From JACCXG01 sp963785755 (GTDB taxonomy: Bacteria > Acidobacteriota > Vicinamibacteria > Vicinamibacterales > 2-12-FULL-66-21): DNA of 64,000 bases. The notes under the pieces are model-generated. The model made no database searches, had not been told where the DNA came from, and was given only the letters and a program-made list of their open reading frames with translations. How positions within the stretch are numbered: position 1 is the stretch's first letter; each line of letters begins with the position of its first letter. The position numbers and the translations under genes are program-made. Positions 31,139 through 41,147 of the stretch are shown piece by piece. The stretch is taken from contig CAWAXG010000039.1 of assembly GCA_963785755.1 (NCBI GenBank), positions 1 to 64,000 on the forward strand, given 5' to 3'.

Positions 31139-32631
31139 GCGGCCCCCGGCCTCACCCGGCCGACCTGCCGGTTCAGCCGCACGGATCTGGTCTTGAGCGC
31201 GCCGCCGGCAATCACGGGAATCACGATGGTGCAGAGATAGGGAATGACGGCGTACCACACGACGGGCCGGATCACGCCCGCCAGCTCGTCGCGCGGGAAC
31301 CGGAGAACGAACGCGAGAATGGTGGCGACGACCGCAAGCTTCGCGGGATCGCCGGACTTCTCACCCCAGATGACGAGCGCAACGAGGAGGATGCCGTAAA
31401 TGCTCATCACCGGAATCACGCCGGCGTGCCCGAAGTTCAAGTACGCTTCGGCGATACACGAATATCCGTAGGCTCCGCCGCGCGCTGCGAGCCATGGGTT
31501 GATCGACCGCACGAGCCAGTCGTTCGCGGTTCCTCTTTCGATCGTCGGGTGAATTTCCCAGAAGAGATTCGGGAAGAGCGTTAGGAGCGCGTAGGCGTAG
31601 CCCACGCCATCGTCGAACGGCCGGGAGCTTGGAACCAGCGTCAGCGTGTGCGCCGTCGTCCCCATGGTCGCACCCATCTCGTGGACGCTGGAGATCGCCG
31701 GGTTGTCGACGCCGGCGAACGTCGACCAGTACGATTCGGTCGACCGCTCATCCGAGGACATGTTGCGCGTCTCGCGCACCAGCGGGAACACCACGAAGAC
31801 GAGAACGAGCGACCACAGGAGGATCGAGGACCACTTGACCGGCTTCACGAGCTTGTGGTGCAGCCACATCAAGGCGATCAGCGGCATCGCGGCGGTACTG
31901 CGGTAGCCGATGTAGAACTGAATCACCGCAAACGACACGATGACCGCGGTCGCGAGGCGGCGATCGAAAGTGTGGCGGGCGCCCGATGCCGTGAGGAAGA
32001 GCGCGGCCGGCACCAGAAGGCCGCTGAGCACGAACGGCGTCGCCGCGATGCCGGCTCCGAGCTCGCGGTCGTAGAGCGACGCATACCCTGTCGCCGACAC
32101 GATCGAGATCGTCTGTGTCAGCCAGATGCCCGCCGCCGGCAGCGCGATGAGCAGCAGCACCCAGCCGATCCGGCGGACCCAGATCTCGTGGTCCTCCGAC
32201 ACCCAACGCAGCTGACCGATGCGATCGGAGCCGAGGCTGATGGCGAGCAGCGCGCCGAGATGGAGCCCGGCAAGACCCGCGAACGACAGCATCAGCGTCA
32301 GGCGGACGACCGATTCGGAGAACGCGCCGCTCATGATGCCGAGGTCGTTGCTGCCGATGACTTCGAGCAGGCCGTGACCCGCGTTGAACAGGAATGCGGC
32401 GACGAGGAAGATGATGTACGGCTCGAACAAACTGCGACCCGCGAGCTTCCACGAACCGATGCTCCAGGCCAGGAGGGCGGCGAGCGCAACGCTGAGGGCG
32501 TAAGGGTGCGGCAGCGCCGCGGCCGGCACGAACAACAGCATCAGCGCAACCGCACACACGGCGCCCTGCAGAACGAGGGCGAGGACAGCCCGGCCGCGGG
32601 GTGAAATCTTGGTGATCCTCGAGAGTTTCAT
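31135..32631 (-). CDS. O-antigen polysaccharide polymerase Wzy-like membrane protein
   Basis: 498 residues, about twelve to fourteen hydrophobic helices. A large periplasmic loop spans roughly residues 280-370, with conserved-looking RETRNMSSDERS and LFPNLFWEIHPTIERG. The pattern fits oligosaccharide-repeat polymerases (Wzy, PF14296-like). It joins flipped repeat units in the periplasm. It overlaps the glycosyltransferase downstream by ATGA, and 21 bases separate it from the next gene upstream. A second PF04932-like protein at 22595 could share or divide this role. Confidence 0.78.
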   Translation of the reverse strand: MKLSRITKISPRGRAVLALVLQGAVCAVALMLLFVPAAALPHPYALSVALAALLAWSIGSWKLAGRSLFEPYIIFLVAAFLFNAGHGLLEVIGSNDLGIMSGAFSESVVRLTLMLSFAGLAGLHLGALLAISLGSDRIGQLRWVSEDHEIWVRRIGWVLLLIALPAAGIWLTQTISIVSATGYASLYDRELGAGIAATPFVLSGLLVPAALFLTASGARHTFDRRLATAVIVSFAVIQFYIGYRSTAAMPLIALMWLHHKLVKPVKWSSILLWSLVLVFVVFPLVRETRNMSSDERSTESYWSTFAGVDNPAISSVHEMGATMGTTAHTLTLVPSSRPFDDGVGYAYALLTLFPNLFWEIHPTIERGTANDWLVRSINPWLAARGGAYGYSCIAEAYLNFGHAGVIPVMSIYGILLVALVIWGEKSGDPAKLAVVATILAFVLRFPRDELAGVIRPVVWYAVIPYLCTIVIPVIAGGALKTRSVRLNRQVGRVRPGAA

Positions 32632-32652
32632 GGCGTACCTAAGGGACCCTTG

Positions 32653-33774
32653 TCAGCTTGCTCGTTCGTAGACGGCGTTCAACGAGCGCGCGGCCCGTCC
32701 GAGCGCGAACGGCGTCCGATCGAAACTCGTCTCGCCGCGGCGCACTCGCACGGCGTCCGCGGCCGCCGTTGCCTGCTCCGCCCAGGCCGCGTTGCTCTGG
32801 GACAACGAAAGGGCGCGAACCGCCGGAAAATACCGGCCGATCTCCAGAACGCCGGGAATGTCGCTCGCGACGACCGGAAGCCCGGCGGCGCAGCTCTCCA
32901 GCACGGCGCCCGGGAGCCCCTCCCACCGCGATGGAAAGAGCAGCACGTCGGCCGCTTTCAACAGGCGCGGCACGTCGCTCCGCTCGCCGGCAAACACCAC
33001 CTTGTCGTCGAGTCCCAGACGGTTGACGGCCGCGCGCACGCTGGCCTGATATCCGTTGACCTCACGACCGACGAGCAGGAGGCGCGCCTCCGGATTCCGC
33101 TCCGCGATCGCCTGGAACACCTCGACGACTCGGATCTGGTTCTTCGCTGGCTGGAAGGATGCGACGTTGATGAAGAACGGCACGCCGGCGGCCCATCCGA
33201 ATTCGCGCCGGACGTCGTCCGGCGCAACGGGCGCTTCGAACCGGCTCGTATCGAGACCGTTGAAGATCACCCGGCAGCGGGGATCGAGGGTCCACTCGGG
33301 ACTCCAGGCCTCGGCCATCGTGCCTTCGCTCACGGCGAGAATGTCGGTGGCGTACCACTCGATCAGCCGCCGCATCACCGCACGCTGAGCACGGCGTCTC
33401 AGGCCATTGCCCTGCCCGTCCGAGGTATTGCGGAAATGCGCGATCCGCCGCTGCAAACCCGCCCGCTTCGCAAGCCACAACAGGTAGCCCGACGCGTAGT
33501 GCACGTGCGAATGCAGCACGTCGACGTCGAGCCGCTGGAGCAGGCCCGTGAACCGCCGGCCAAATCCCCGGCCGAGCGCGCAGACCTCGATGTCGATGCC
33601 GTCGGCTTCGGCGACCGGCGCCAGCTCTCCCCGCTGGCCACTCAGCGCAACCATCGCGAAGTCGAAGCGATCCCGATCGAGCAGCCGCAGCACTTCGAGC
33701 GTCCGCATCTCGGCGCCGCCGCGCTGCAGCGAGCCGAAAACATGAAGAATCCGGCTGCGCTTCGAGTTACGCAT
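32653..33774 (-). CDS. Family 4 glycosyltransferase
   Basis: 373 residues. I use the ATG at 33774 because a GAGGTG sits about ten bases upstream; ATGs at 33783 and 33792 are possible. The acceptor side shows VFGSLQRGGAEMRTLEVL, and the donor side SRWEGLPGAVLESCAAG (EX7E) and ASDIPGV. This is a clear GT4 enzyme of the repeat-unit pathway. The start lies inside the asnB stop region (8-base overlap), so the two are coupled. Confidence 0.87.
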   Translation of the reverse strand: MRNSKRSRILHVFGSLQRGGAEMRTLEVLRLLDRDRFDFAMVALSGQRGELAPVAEADGIDIEVCALGRGFGRRFTGLLQRLDVDVLHSHVHYASGYLLWLAKRAGLQRRIAHFRNTSDGQGNGLRRRAQRAVMRRLIEWYATDILAVSEGTMAEAWSPEWTLDPRCRVIFNGLDTSRFEAPVAPDDVRREFGWAAGVPFFINVASFQPAKNQIRVVEVFQAIAERNPEARLLLVGREVNGYQASVRAAVNRLGLDDKVVFAGERSDVPRLLKAADVLLFPSRWEGLPGAVLESCAAGLPVVASDIPGVLEIGRYFPAVRALSLSQSNAAWAEQATAAADAVRVRRGETSFDRTPFALGRAARSLNAVYERAS

Positions 33775-35675
33775 TGGGTGCATGCACCTCATGCCAGTTC
33801 TCCAATGCCAGGAGCAGCCAGATCCAATGGCTCTGATCGCGGCTGCCGCTCACGTGGTCCTCGAGCAGCGAGCTCAACCACGGCTTCGGGAAGAACCGCG
33901 AGAGGAATCCGCCCGAAGACGAGAACGTGTCGGACACGCGATCGCGCAGCGGACCGCGGAACCATGCCCCGAACGGCACCTGAAAACCCTGCTTCCCACG
34001 CGTCGCGAACGCGGCGCCGAGGTCGGTGGCCAGTCCCCGCCGAAGCGCCGCCTTGTCGACCCGGCCGTTCTTCCGCACGGCCTGCGGGGCGCGCGCGACG
34101 AACTCGAACAGATCGCGGTCCAGGAACGGCGCGCGCACTTCCAGTCCGACGGCCATGCTGACCCGATCCACCTTGACCATCAGGTCTTCCGGCACGTACA
34201 GGCGGATGTCGGCGTTGCACATCTGATTCACGAGGCCTTCGGCCGACGGATCCCACACGCTCCGGAAATCGAATCCCGGCGCGGCGTTGAGCGTCGATTT
34301 GCCGAGCAGCCACTCGTCGGCGAGCAGAGCCTCGTATCGCGCACGCCCGTCTCCACGAAGCAGCCGCGCGATGCCGAACCCGCGTGCGGTGTGAGGCCAG
34401 AGCGTGGCCAGACGGCCGACGCCCCAGCCGAGCGGACCAGCCATGTCTCCCAGCCAGCGGTCGATCTCGGTGTTGACCCGATACCGCGTGTAGCCGCCGA
34501 GCAGTTCGTCACCGCCGTCGCCTGACAGCGTGACCGTCACTGACTCACGGGCTATCCGGCTGAGAAGGATCATCGGGAGGGCCGACGCATCGGCAAACGG
34601 TTCGTCGAAGATCTGCGCCGCGCTGTTCACCTGTTCCAGCAGCGACGACGTCGTCAGCTCTCCGACACGATGCTCGGTGTGATAGCGCGTCGAGACCGCC
34701 TGCGCGTGCGGCGTCTCGTCACAGGGATGACCCGGGAAACCGATGGTGAACGTCCGCGGCCGCGACGACTGACGCGCCATGTGCCGGACGACGGTCGCCG
34801 AGTCGAGGCCTCCGGAGAGAAACGCTCCAAGCGGCACGTCGCTCATCAGCCGCTGCTTTACGCTGTACGACAAGCGCTCGTCGAACTCGGCCATCCATTC
34901 GTCGGCCGGCCGGTCCGACGGGGTGTAATCGGCGAGCTGCCAGTAGATCTCCTTGCCGCAGGCCTCCGGGCGATCGAGATCGAAAGTGGCCATCTCCGAC
35001 GCACGAAGCTTCCAGATGTGTTCGAGAATCGCGCCGGGCGCTGGCACGTAGCCGAACCTCAGATAGTCCGCGAGACCGGCCTCCGAGAGCTTCTGCTCGA
35101 CGAAGCCGGTCCGGAGCACGGCCTTGAGCTCCGAGGCGAAGACCACGCCGCGCGCGTCGTTGACCACGTACATCGGCTTCTCGCCGAACGGGTCGCGCGC
35201 AATGAACAGCTGCCGGCGGCGAAGATCGAGCACGGCGAATCCGAACATTCCGCGAAGGCGATCGACGAGCCCGGGGCCGCCCCATTCTTCGAACCCGTGC
35301 ACCAGCACCTCGGTGTCGGAGTGATGCGTCCGGAACTGATGGCCGCTGGCGAGGAGCTGCGGTGCGAAGCCCGGCGTGGTTGTAGATCTCGCCGTTGAAG
35401 ACGACCCAGACGTCTTTCGTCTCGTTCGTCATCGGCTGCAGCGCCGACTCGCTGAGGTCCACGATGGCGAGACGCATGTGGCCCAGATAGGTATCGGCGG
35501 CGGTATCCGCCACAAGTTTCGTGTTGGCGTTGAAATCGAGGCGGCGATCGGCAAGCCGCCCGGTGGCGATGCCGAACCCGTCGGGACCGCGATGCCGGAG
35601 CGAGTCGAGGCCCGCCGCGCACTTGGACATTGCGACAGGACGATCCGGCGTGATGAAGCCGAAGATCCCGCACAT
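33767..35675 (-). CDS. asnB: Asparagine-synthase-like amidotransferase (frameshifted)
   Basis: Start at the ATG at 35675, giving MCGIFGF with the glutaminase nucleophile Cys2. The frame breaks after IYNHAGLRT and resumes one base over as QLLASGHQFRTHHSDTEVLV; removing one base near 35361-35362 joins them. The repaired protein is about 635 residues, normal for AsnB. The PP-loop SGGLDSATVV lies near the middle. Enzymes of this type in polysaccharide loci are thought to amidate uronic or amino-acid carboxyls in the glycan rather than make free asparagine; this is inference from context. Two bases separate it from Wzx. Confidence 0.88.
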
Positions 35676-35677
35676 GA

Positions 35678-36979
35678 CTAAGGCACCGTCACCGCGACAG
35701 CCGGCGTTCCGCGCCGGTGCTCGCGAATAGTGCCGAAGGCAATGGCGATCCACACCACGCTTTCGGCGCTTGCCACGATCAGAAGAGCGATTCCGGCCCC
35801 CGCCAGTCCCTTCCACAGAACGCCGCCGGCCACTGCCAGCGTGACCGCAACGATCGTTGCCGTGCGAATCCAGAGCTGGATGCCGAGACGCCGCTGTGCG
35901 GTTATGGCGACGCCGACCGGCAGGTAGACATAACGAACCGCCGTGGCGCAGGCGAGAATCGTGAAGAGCGCGCGGTGCTCCGTGTACGCCGCCGAGTAGA
36001 ACAACTCGAGGAAGTACGGACCGCCAATCCAGGTCGCGACGACCACCGCGCACCCGAGCACCGCGCCGCTCACGATCGTGACCAGGAGGACGCGTCGGAA
36101 GGCGCCGGCATCCTCCCGCCGGATCGCGTCCGCGAACTGCGGCGCCGCCGCCTGGCCCATCGCGGTGACCGCGATGTTGCCGAGCAGGAACGGGTACGCG
36201 AGCACGGCGAACGTGCCGACCGCCGCGGCGCCGAGGAACTGCTGGATGACGTATTGCGGCACGTTGGCCTGCAGCGACAGCAGGGTCGAAATGCCGCCCA
36301 TCGGCCAGGCCAGCACCGCCAACCTGCGGAGACAGTCCCGGTCCGCGAGGCCCGACGTGAGAAACGACATGGCTGACCGGCTCGGCCAGACCGCCGCCGT
36401 GTGCAGCGCGATCGCTGTGCGCAGGTTCAGGAGGACCAGGGTCACCAGCGAACCCGCCGACCATCCCGCCACCGCCCATGCGACGTCCCGCGTGAGGTAG
36501 GCGGCCGCGCCGAAGCAGACCAGCGACAGCACCGCATTCACCGCAAGGGCGCGCGAGACGTCGGCGAATCGTCCGCGGCGCATCAGCGACCCATAGACGA
36601 CGTCGCTGATCGCTTCACAGCACTTGCCGAGCGCCAGAATGGCGACGATGCGAACCGTCGCGGCGTCGAATCGCAAAGCGACGGCTGCGCCGATGATCGC
36701 GGCAAGCGCGGCCAGCGTCAGCACGACGCGCAGCCCGAAGTAGTGCTCGAACGAGAAGATGTCGCGTGACTCGGTGCTCTGGAGGTTCGAAAGCTGAAGG
36801 TTGGTGAACAGGATCACCGGACCGCAGACCGCCAGCGCGAGCGCGTATTGTCCGACCGCCAGGGCCGGCGTCCACCGCGCGAGCATCGCGAGCGCGAGCC
36901 ACTGCGCGGCCGCGTACGCGATCTGACCCAGCAGTGACATCGACATGCCGACGCCAAGCCGGCGGACGAGGCCAGACAT
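35678..36979 (-). CDS. Wzx-type polysaccharide flippase
   Basis: 433 residues with about twelve hydrophobic helices (MOP superfamily). Typical features are the paired N-terminal helices (SLLGQIAYAAAQWLALAMLA), the tract around NLQLSNLQSTE, and the central VLAWPMGGISTLLSLQANVP segment. It moves the undecaprenyl-linked repeat unit across the inner membrane. The ATG shares one base with the stop of the epimerase gene (TGATG). Confidence 0.85.
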   Translation of the reverse strand: MSGLVRRLGVGMSMSLLGQIAYAAAQWLALAMLARWTPALAVGQYALALAVCGPVILFTNLQLSNLQSTESRDIFSFEHYFGLRVVLTLAALAAIIGAAVALRFDAATVRIVAILALGKCCEAISDVVYGSLMRRGRFADVSRALAVNAVLSLVCFGAAAYLTRDVAWAVAGWSAGSLVTLVLLNLRTAIALHTAAVWPSRSAMSFLTSGLADRDCLRRLAVLAWPMGGISTLLSLQANVPQYVIQQFLGAAAVGTFAVLAYPFLLGNIAVTAMGQAAAPQFADAIRREDAGAFRRVLLVTIVSGAVLGCAVVVATWIGGPYFLELFYSAAYTEHRALFTILACATAVRYVYLPVGVAITAQRRLGIQLWIRTATIVAVTLAVAGGVLWKGLAGAGIALLIVASAESVVWIAIAFGTIREHRRGTPAVAVTVP

Positions 36980-37944
36980 CAGACCACCGACAGTGATGAG
37001 TCCGCGACGAGCCAGTCCGCGAACTTCACCACGCCGTCAGAAAGGCACGTCTTCGGCTCGTAACGGAGCAGGGTGCGGGCTTTCTCCACGTCAGCCCACG
37101 TCTGCGGCACGTCTCCGGGCTGCGCGGGCTGCCAGTCGATGACCGCCTTGACCCCCAGTGCCTTCTCGAGGGCCTCGATCATCTCGGTCAACGCCACCGT
37201 CTGGTTGTTACCGAGATTGACGACTTCGTAGCGAGAGCGTCTGTAGTCCATCGCGCCGCGGATGCCGCCGACGATGTCCGCGACGAACGTGTAGTCACGC
37301 CGCGTCGATCCGTCGCCGTACACCGGAATGCTGTCGCCTTCGAGCATGCGGCGGGCGAACTTGCGAATCGCGAGGTCCGGCCGCTGCCGCGGGCCATAGA
37401 CCGTGAAGAACCGCAGGGCCACGAAGCGGATGTCGTACAGGTGGCTGTACACGTGCCCGAGCAGCTCGCCGCTGACCTTGGTGCTGGCATAGGGGCTGAT
37501 CGGCCGCAGCCCGTGGTCTTCCTCGCTCCACGGCACGTTCCGGTTCACGCCGTAGACGCTGCTGGAGGAGGCGAATACGAACTGCGGAATCTTCCATTCG
37601 CGCGCCAGCTCCAGGAGGTTCTGGGTCCCCTTGACGTTGACGTCCTGGTAGGCGAGCGGATCGAGAATGGACGGCCGCACGCCCGCGCGAGCCGCGAGGT
37701 GGACCACTACGTTGTAGTTGCCACGAAGTCGGTCACGCATGGCGTCCAGGTCCCGGATATCCACCTCGAAGAGGTGGTATCCGGTGTGCCGCAGGTGACC
37801 TGCGATGTTCTTCTCCTTGAGCGCGCGCGGGTAGAAGGTGTCGAAGTTGTCGACCGCCGTGACCCGCCAGCCCTCTGCGAGAAGCCGGTCGACCAGGTGA
37901 CTGCCGATGAATCCCGCGGCACCCGTTACGAGCGCGTGGCGCAT
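36979..37944 (-). CDS. NAD-dependent sugar epimerase (UDP-glucuronate 4-epimerase-like)
   Basis: 321 residues. An extended short-chain dehydrogenase: TGAAGFIGSHLVDRLL binds NAD, and the YxxxK pair is in SPYASTKVSGE. AARAGVRPSI and FTVYGPRQRPDLAIRKF are typical of UDP-glucuronate 4-epimerases (CapI/GAE-like), so UDP-GlcA to UDP-GalA is the most likely reaction. This would supply a uronic acid that the AsnB-like enzyme could amidate; that link is speculation. Confidence 0.88.
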   Translation of the reverse strand: MRHALVTGAAGFIGSHLVDRLLAEGWRVTAVDNFDTFYPRALKEKNIAGHLRHTGYHLFEVDIRDLDAMRDRLRGNYNVVVHLAARAGVRPSILDPLAYQDVNVKGTQNLLELAREWKIPQFVFASSSSVYGVNRNVPWSEEDHGLRPISPYASTKVSGELLGHVYSHLYDIRFVALRFFTVYGPRQRPDLAIRKFARRMLEGDSIPVYGDGSTRRDYTFVADIVGGIRGAMDYRRSRYEVVNLGNNQTVALTEMIEALEKALGVKAVIDWQPAQPGDVPQTWADVEKARTLLRYEPKTCLSDGVVKFADWLVADSSLSVV

Positions 37945-37951
37945 CTTCGTC

Positions 37952-40282
37952 CTACTTTGCGTTGACGGCTTGCTGGTAGTAGTCGCCGTACTCGCGGCGG
38001 TAGTAGTGCGAGTAGTAGTAAGCGTTCCGTTCCAGCTCGACGCGATTCAGGATGGCGCCGATGAAGCGGGCGCGACCCTGCTCGAGCTGCTCCAGCGCGG
38101 CGCGCGCCGCGTGCCGGCTGGTCATCTCGGCGCCGACGACGAACACGACGCCCGACGCGGAGTGGGCCGCGATCGCCGCGTCGGTCACCGCCATGACCGG
38201 CGGCGAGTCGACGAGGATGAGATCGAAGTGCTCCTTCAGCGAGGTCAGGAAGTCGCGGAAGCGCTGCGATCCAAGCAGCTCCGGCGGGTTGGGCGGGTTG
38301 TGACCCGCCGCCAGCACCCACAGTCCGGGCACCGCGGTCTTGCGCACGCTCTCGCTCGCCTTCGCGTTGCCCACCATCAGGTTGGAGAGCCCCGGCTCCT
38401 GCTTGTGGCCGAACATCTCGTGCACGCGCGGCCGGCGCATGTCGGCGTCGATCAGCAGCACGCGCTGGCCGGCCTGTGCGAATCCGACCGCCAGATTGCT
38501 CGCCACCGTAGTCTTGCCTTCGCCGGGGCCGGTGCTCGTGATCACGATCGTTCGCGAGCCCTCCTCCGCCGACGAGAACAGCACGTTGGTGCGGATGGTG
38601 CGGAAGGCCTCGACGAAATTCGGCGGCACGCCGGTGTGAATCATCGGCTCCTTGCCACTCCAGGCCTTCTTGTCGAGCGCCGGTACCATGCCGAGCGCGG
38701 CCAGACCGAGGTGCGCCTTGAGCTCGTCCGGCGTCTTGATGCGGCTGTCCAGGTACTCGAAGAAGAACGCCAGTCCGCAGGCGAGGATGGTCCCCACCAG
38801 GAAGCCGAGCATCAGGCTCAGGCCCTTGCGCGGCACGACCGGGGAGCGCGGCCGCTCTGCCTGGTCGATGATGCGGATGTTGCTGCTCTTCAGCTCGCTG
38901 GAGACGCCGGTCTCCTTCGCGCGCTGCATCAGGCTCTCGTACAGCTGCTTGCTGCTCTGCACCTCGCGATCGAGCACGCTGTATTCGATGCCCTTGCGGT
39001 TCATCGACAGCGCCTCACCCTTCTGCTGTGACAGGGCATCGGCCATGCTGTTCTCCTGCGCGAGCGCGGCCTGATACTCGGTTCGCACCGACTGCACGAC
39101 CTTGTTGATCTCGGTCTGCAGTTTCAGCTGGGCGGTCTGGATCGCGGACTTGATCTTGACGATCTCGGGATGCTTGTCGCCGAACTTCTCCGACAGCTGC
39201 GCCTCGGTCTGCTGCAGCTGCGCCAGCTCCGTTTTCTGCTGCTGAATGAAGGTGTTGGTCAGAATCGCCGGGAACGTGTCGAGCGCGGCCGAGTTGGTCT
39301 GGATGCTGCGGAGCTGGTTGTACATCGACCCCTTCTGGATCCGCTCGGTCTTCGCCCGGGTCACCGCGGCGTTCAGATCGGCCAGCTTCTGGACGACGAT
39401 GTTCTGCCGGTCCTCGAGCGAAATCGCATCGTTCTGCTCGCGATAGGCCTGCAGCTTCGATTCAGCCGCCTCGACGTGCTTGCGCTGCTCCGACAGGCGC
39501 TCGCCGAGCCAGTCGGTCGCTTCCTTCGACGCGAGGAACTTGTACTCGAGGGTCTGCTCGATGTAGTTCTTCGCCAGCGAGTTCACGACGCTGGTGGCGA
39601 GCGCGGGGTCGGCCGAGCGGAACTTCACGTCGACCAGCCGGCTGTTTCGAATCGGCGAAACCATCAGCCCTTCGAGGAACGCGTCGATCGTCTTCGACTG
39701 CGCCGCCGTCTCATCGGCCGCCGGCACCTCGAACGATCCGCGCGCCGCCGTCGAGAACAGTCCAGTCACCCAGCGCGCGGCACCGGCCGCCGCCTTCTTC
39801 ACGCCCGACGACTGATCCGCCTGCTCGGCGTCGAGCAGCGGATGGTCCCACAGCTTCAGGCTCTCGATCGTCTTGCGCGCGAGCGCCCGCGACTGCAGGA
39901 TGTTGTACTGGGTCTGGTAGTAATCGGCTTTGGTCTGATCCTCGTCGATGACTTCCTTGAACGAGACGACGTTCGGGTTCTCCGCTTCGATCAGCAGCCG
40001 CGTACGCGACTCGAAGATCGGCGTCACCGAGAAGGTGTAGACCGTGACGCTGCCCAGCACGAGCAGGAACGCGGTCATCGCCATCCACCGCCGCTTGTAG
40101 ACCACCTTGACGTAGTCGAGCAGATGCGTCTCGACCGTCGCCGAGATGTCCTGAGGGACGAACCCCAGGGGAGCCGGCGCGGGCGCTCCGCCCTTCGCGG
40201 CTGGCGCTTGCGGACGCTCCGTCCGGGCCGCGAGTCGCAGCTGTCGCTGCGGGTCCTGCTCGAGAGGCGACTGGTCGCTCAT
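37952..40282 (-). CDS. Polysaccharide co-polymerase with BY-kinase domain
   Basis: 776 residues. A Wzz-type periplasmic region lies between two membrane helices (residues ~65-85 and ~480-505) with a long coiled-coil stretch. The cytoplasmic C-terminal domain is a bacterial tyrosine kinase: Walker A in STGPGEGKTT (near 580), Walker A' in LLIDADMRRP, and Walker B in LILVDSPPVM. The C-terminal tail is a tyrosine cluster (YYYSHYYRREYGDYYQQ). It controls chain length through cycles of tyrosine phosphorylation. No separate phosphatase (Wzb/PHP type) is visible in the locus. The ATG overlaps the wza stop by one base. Confidence 0.93.
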   Translation of the reverse strand: MSDQSPLEQDPQRQLRLAARTERPQAPAAKGGAPAPAPLGFVPQDISATVETHLLDYVKVVYKRRWMAMTAFLLVLGSVTVYTFSVTPIFESRTRLLIEAENPNVVSFKEVIDEDQTKADYYQTQYNILQSRALARKTIESLKLWDHPLLDAEQADQSSGVKKAAAGAARWVTGLFSTAARGSFEVPAADETAAQSKTIDAFLEGLMVSPIRNSRLVDVKFRSADPALATSVVNSLAKNYIEQTLEYKFLASKEATDWLGERLSEQRKHVEAAESKLQAYREQNDAISLEDRQNIVVQKLADLNAAVTRAKTERIQKGSMYNQLRSIQTNSAALDTFPAILTNTFIQQQKTELAQLQQTEAQLSEKFGDKHPEIVKIKSAIQTAQLKLQTEINKVVQSVRTEYQAALAQENSMADALSQQKGEALSMNRKGIEYSVLDREVQSSKQLYESLMQRAKETGVSSELKSSNIRIIDQAERPRSPVVPRKGLSLMLGFLVGTILACGLAFFFEYLDSRIKTPDELKAHLGLAALGMVPALDKKAWSGKEPMIHTGVPPNFVEAFRTIRTNVLFSSAEEGSRTIVITSTGPGEGKTTVASNLAVGFAQAGQRVLLIDADMRRPRVHEMFGHKQEPGLSNLMVGNAKASESVRKTAVPGLWVLAAGHNPPNPPELLGSQRFRDFLTSLKEHFDLILVDSPPVMAVTDAAIAAHSASGVVFVVGAEMTSRHAARAALEQLEQGRARFIGAILNRVELERNAYYYSHYYRREYGDYYQQAVNAK

Positions 40283-41145
40283 TAGAAATACCTTTCCGGC
40301 ACGATGATGGTGTCGCCTGGTTTCACGATGTCGGTCAGCTTGACTTTGACTTCCTTCTTGGTGCCATCGACGATCCGCATCACCCTCAGGCGGTTCATCG
40401 CACCGTTTTCCGTCACACCGCCGGCGAGCGACAGCGCCTGCAGCACGGAAGTGTCCTTCTGCAGCGCGTAGCCGCCGGGGTTCTTCACCTGTCCGAACAC
40501 GTAGGCCGTTTCCGCTCGCGGCACGAAGATGGTGTCGCCGTCGCGAAGCTCGATGTTCTGCGACAGCGCGCCGCTCTCGAGATCGCGGATGGAGGCACGG
40601 AACAATTCAGTGCCCGCCTCCTGCGTCGGGATCGCCGGACCCTTCGCGCCTTGCGGCGCGCGCACGACGGCCACTTCGCCCGACGCGGTCGGCTGCGTCG
40701 AGCCGGCGCGCGCGAGCGCCTCGATCAGGGTCATGCCGCCGGTGAGCGACACCGGACCAGGAGCCCGGACCTCGCCCATCACGAACACCCGCTGGCTGCG
40801 ATACTGCTCGACCGCGACGGTGACCTGCGGATTGCGGAAGTAACCGTCAGCCAGCTTCTTCTTCAGCTCGCCCTCGAACGACCGCAGCGTGAGGCCGCCC
40901 GCCGTCACCCGCCCGACCAGCGGAAAGCTGAACGTGCCGTCGGCCTCGACGGTGTACTTGCCGCCGAGATCGGCCTGGTCGAACACCTGAATGGTCAGGA
41001 CGTCCTGGGCGCCGATGACATAGTCGCCGGCGGACTGAGCCTGCGCCGGTGCAGCCGACACCAGCAGGAACAGCGCGAACAGGCTCGTCGCGCACCAGAC
41101 CACTTTACGGGTGATGACGTAGGGGACTGAACGTTGACTCTGCAT
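40282..41145 (-). CDS. Wza-like polysaccharide export protein
   Basis: 287 residues with a signal peptide ending near AAPAQAQS. A poly_export domain opens the mature protein (YVIGAQDVLTIQVFDQADL), followed by two SLBB segments (VFVMGEVRAPGPVSLTGG and AYVFGQVKNPGGYALQKD). It forms the outer-membrane or periplasmic export channel. It lacks a lipobox Cys, unlike E. coli Wza, so it may rely on the outer-membrane barrel encoded just upstream (2-base gap). Directly coupled to the BY-kinase gene. Confidence 0.92.
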   Translation of the reverse strand: MQSQRSVPYVITRKVVWCATSLFALFLLVSAAPAQAQSAGDYVIGAQDVLTIQVFDQADLGGKYTVEADGTFSFPLVGRVTAGGLTLRSFEGELKKKLADGYFRNPQVTVAVEQYRSQRVFVMGEVRAPGPVSLTGGMTLIEALARAGSTQPTASGEVAVVRAPQGAKGPAIPTQEAGTELFRASIRDLESGALSQNIELRDGDTIFVPRAETAYVFGQVKNPGGYALQKDTSVLQALSLAGGVTENGAMNRLRVMRIVDGTKKEVKVKLTDIVKPGDTIIVPERYF

Positions 41146-41147
41146 GA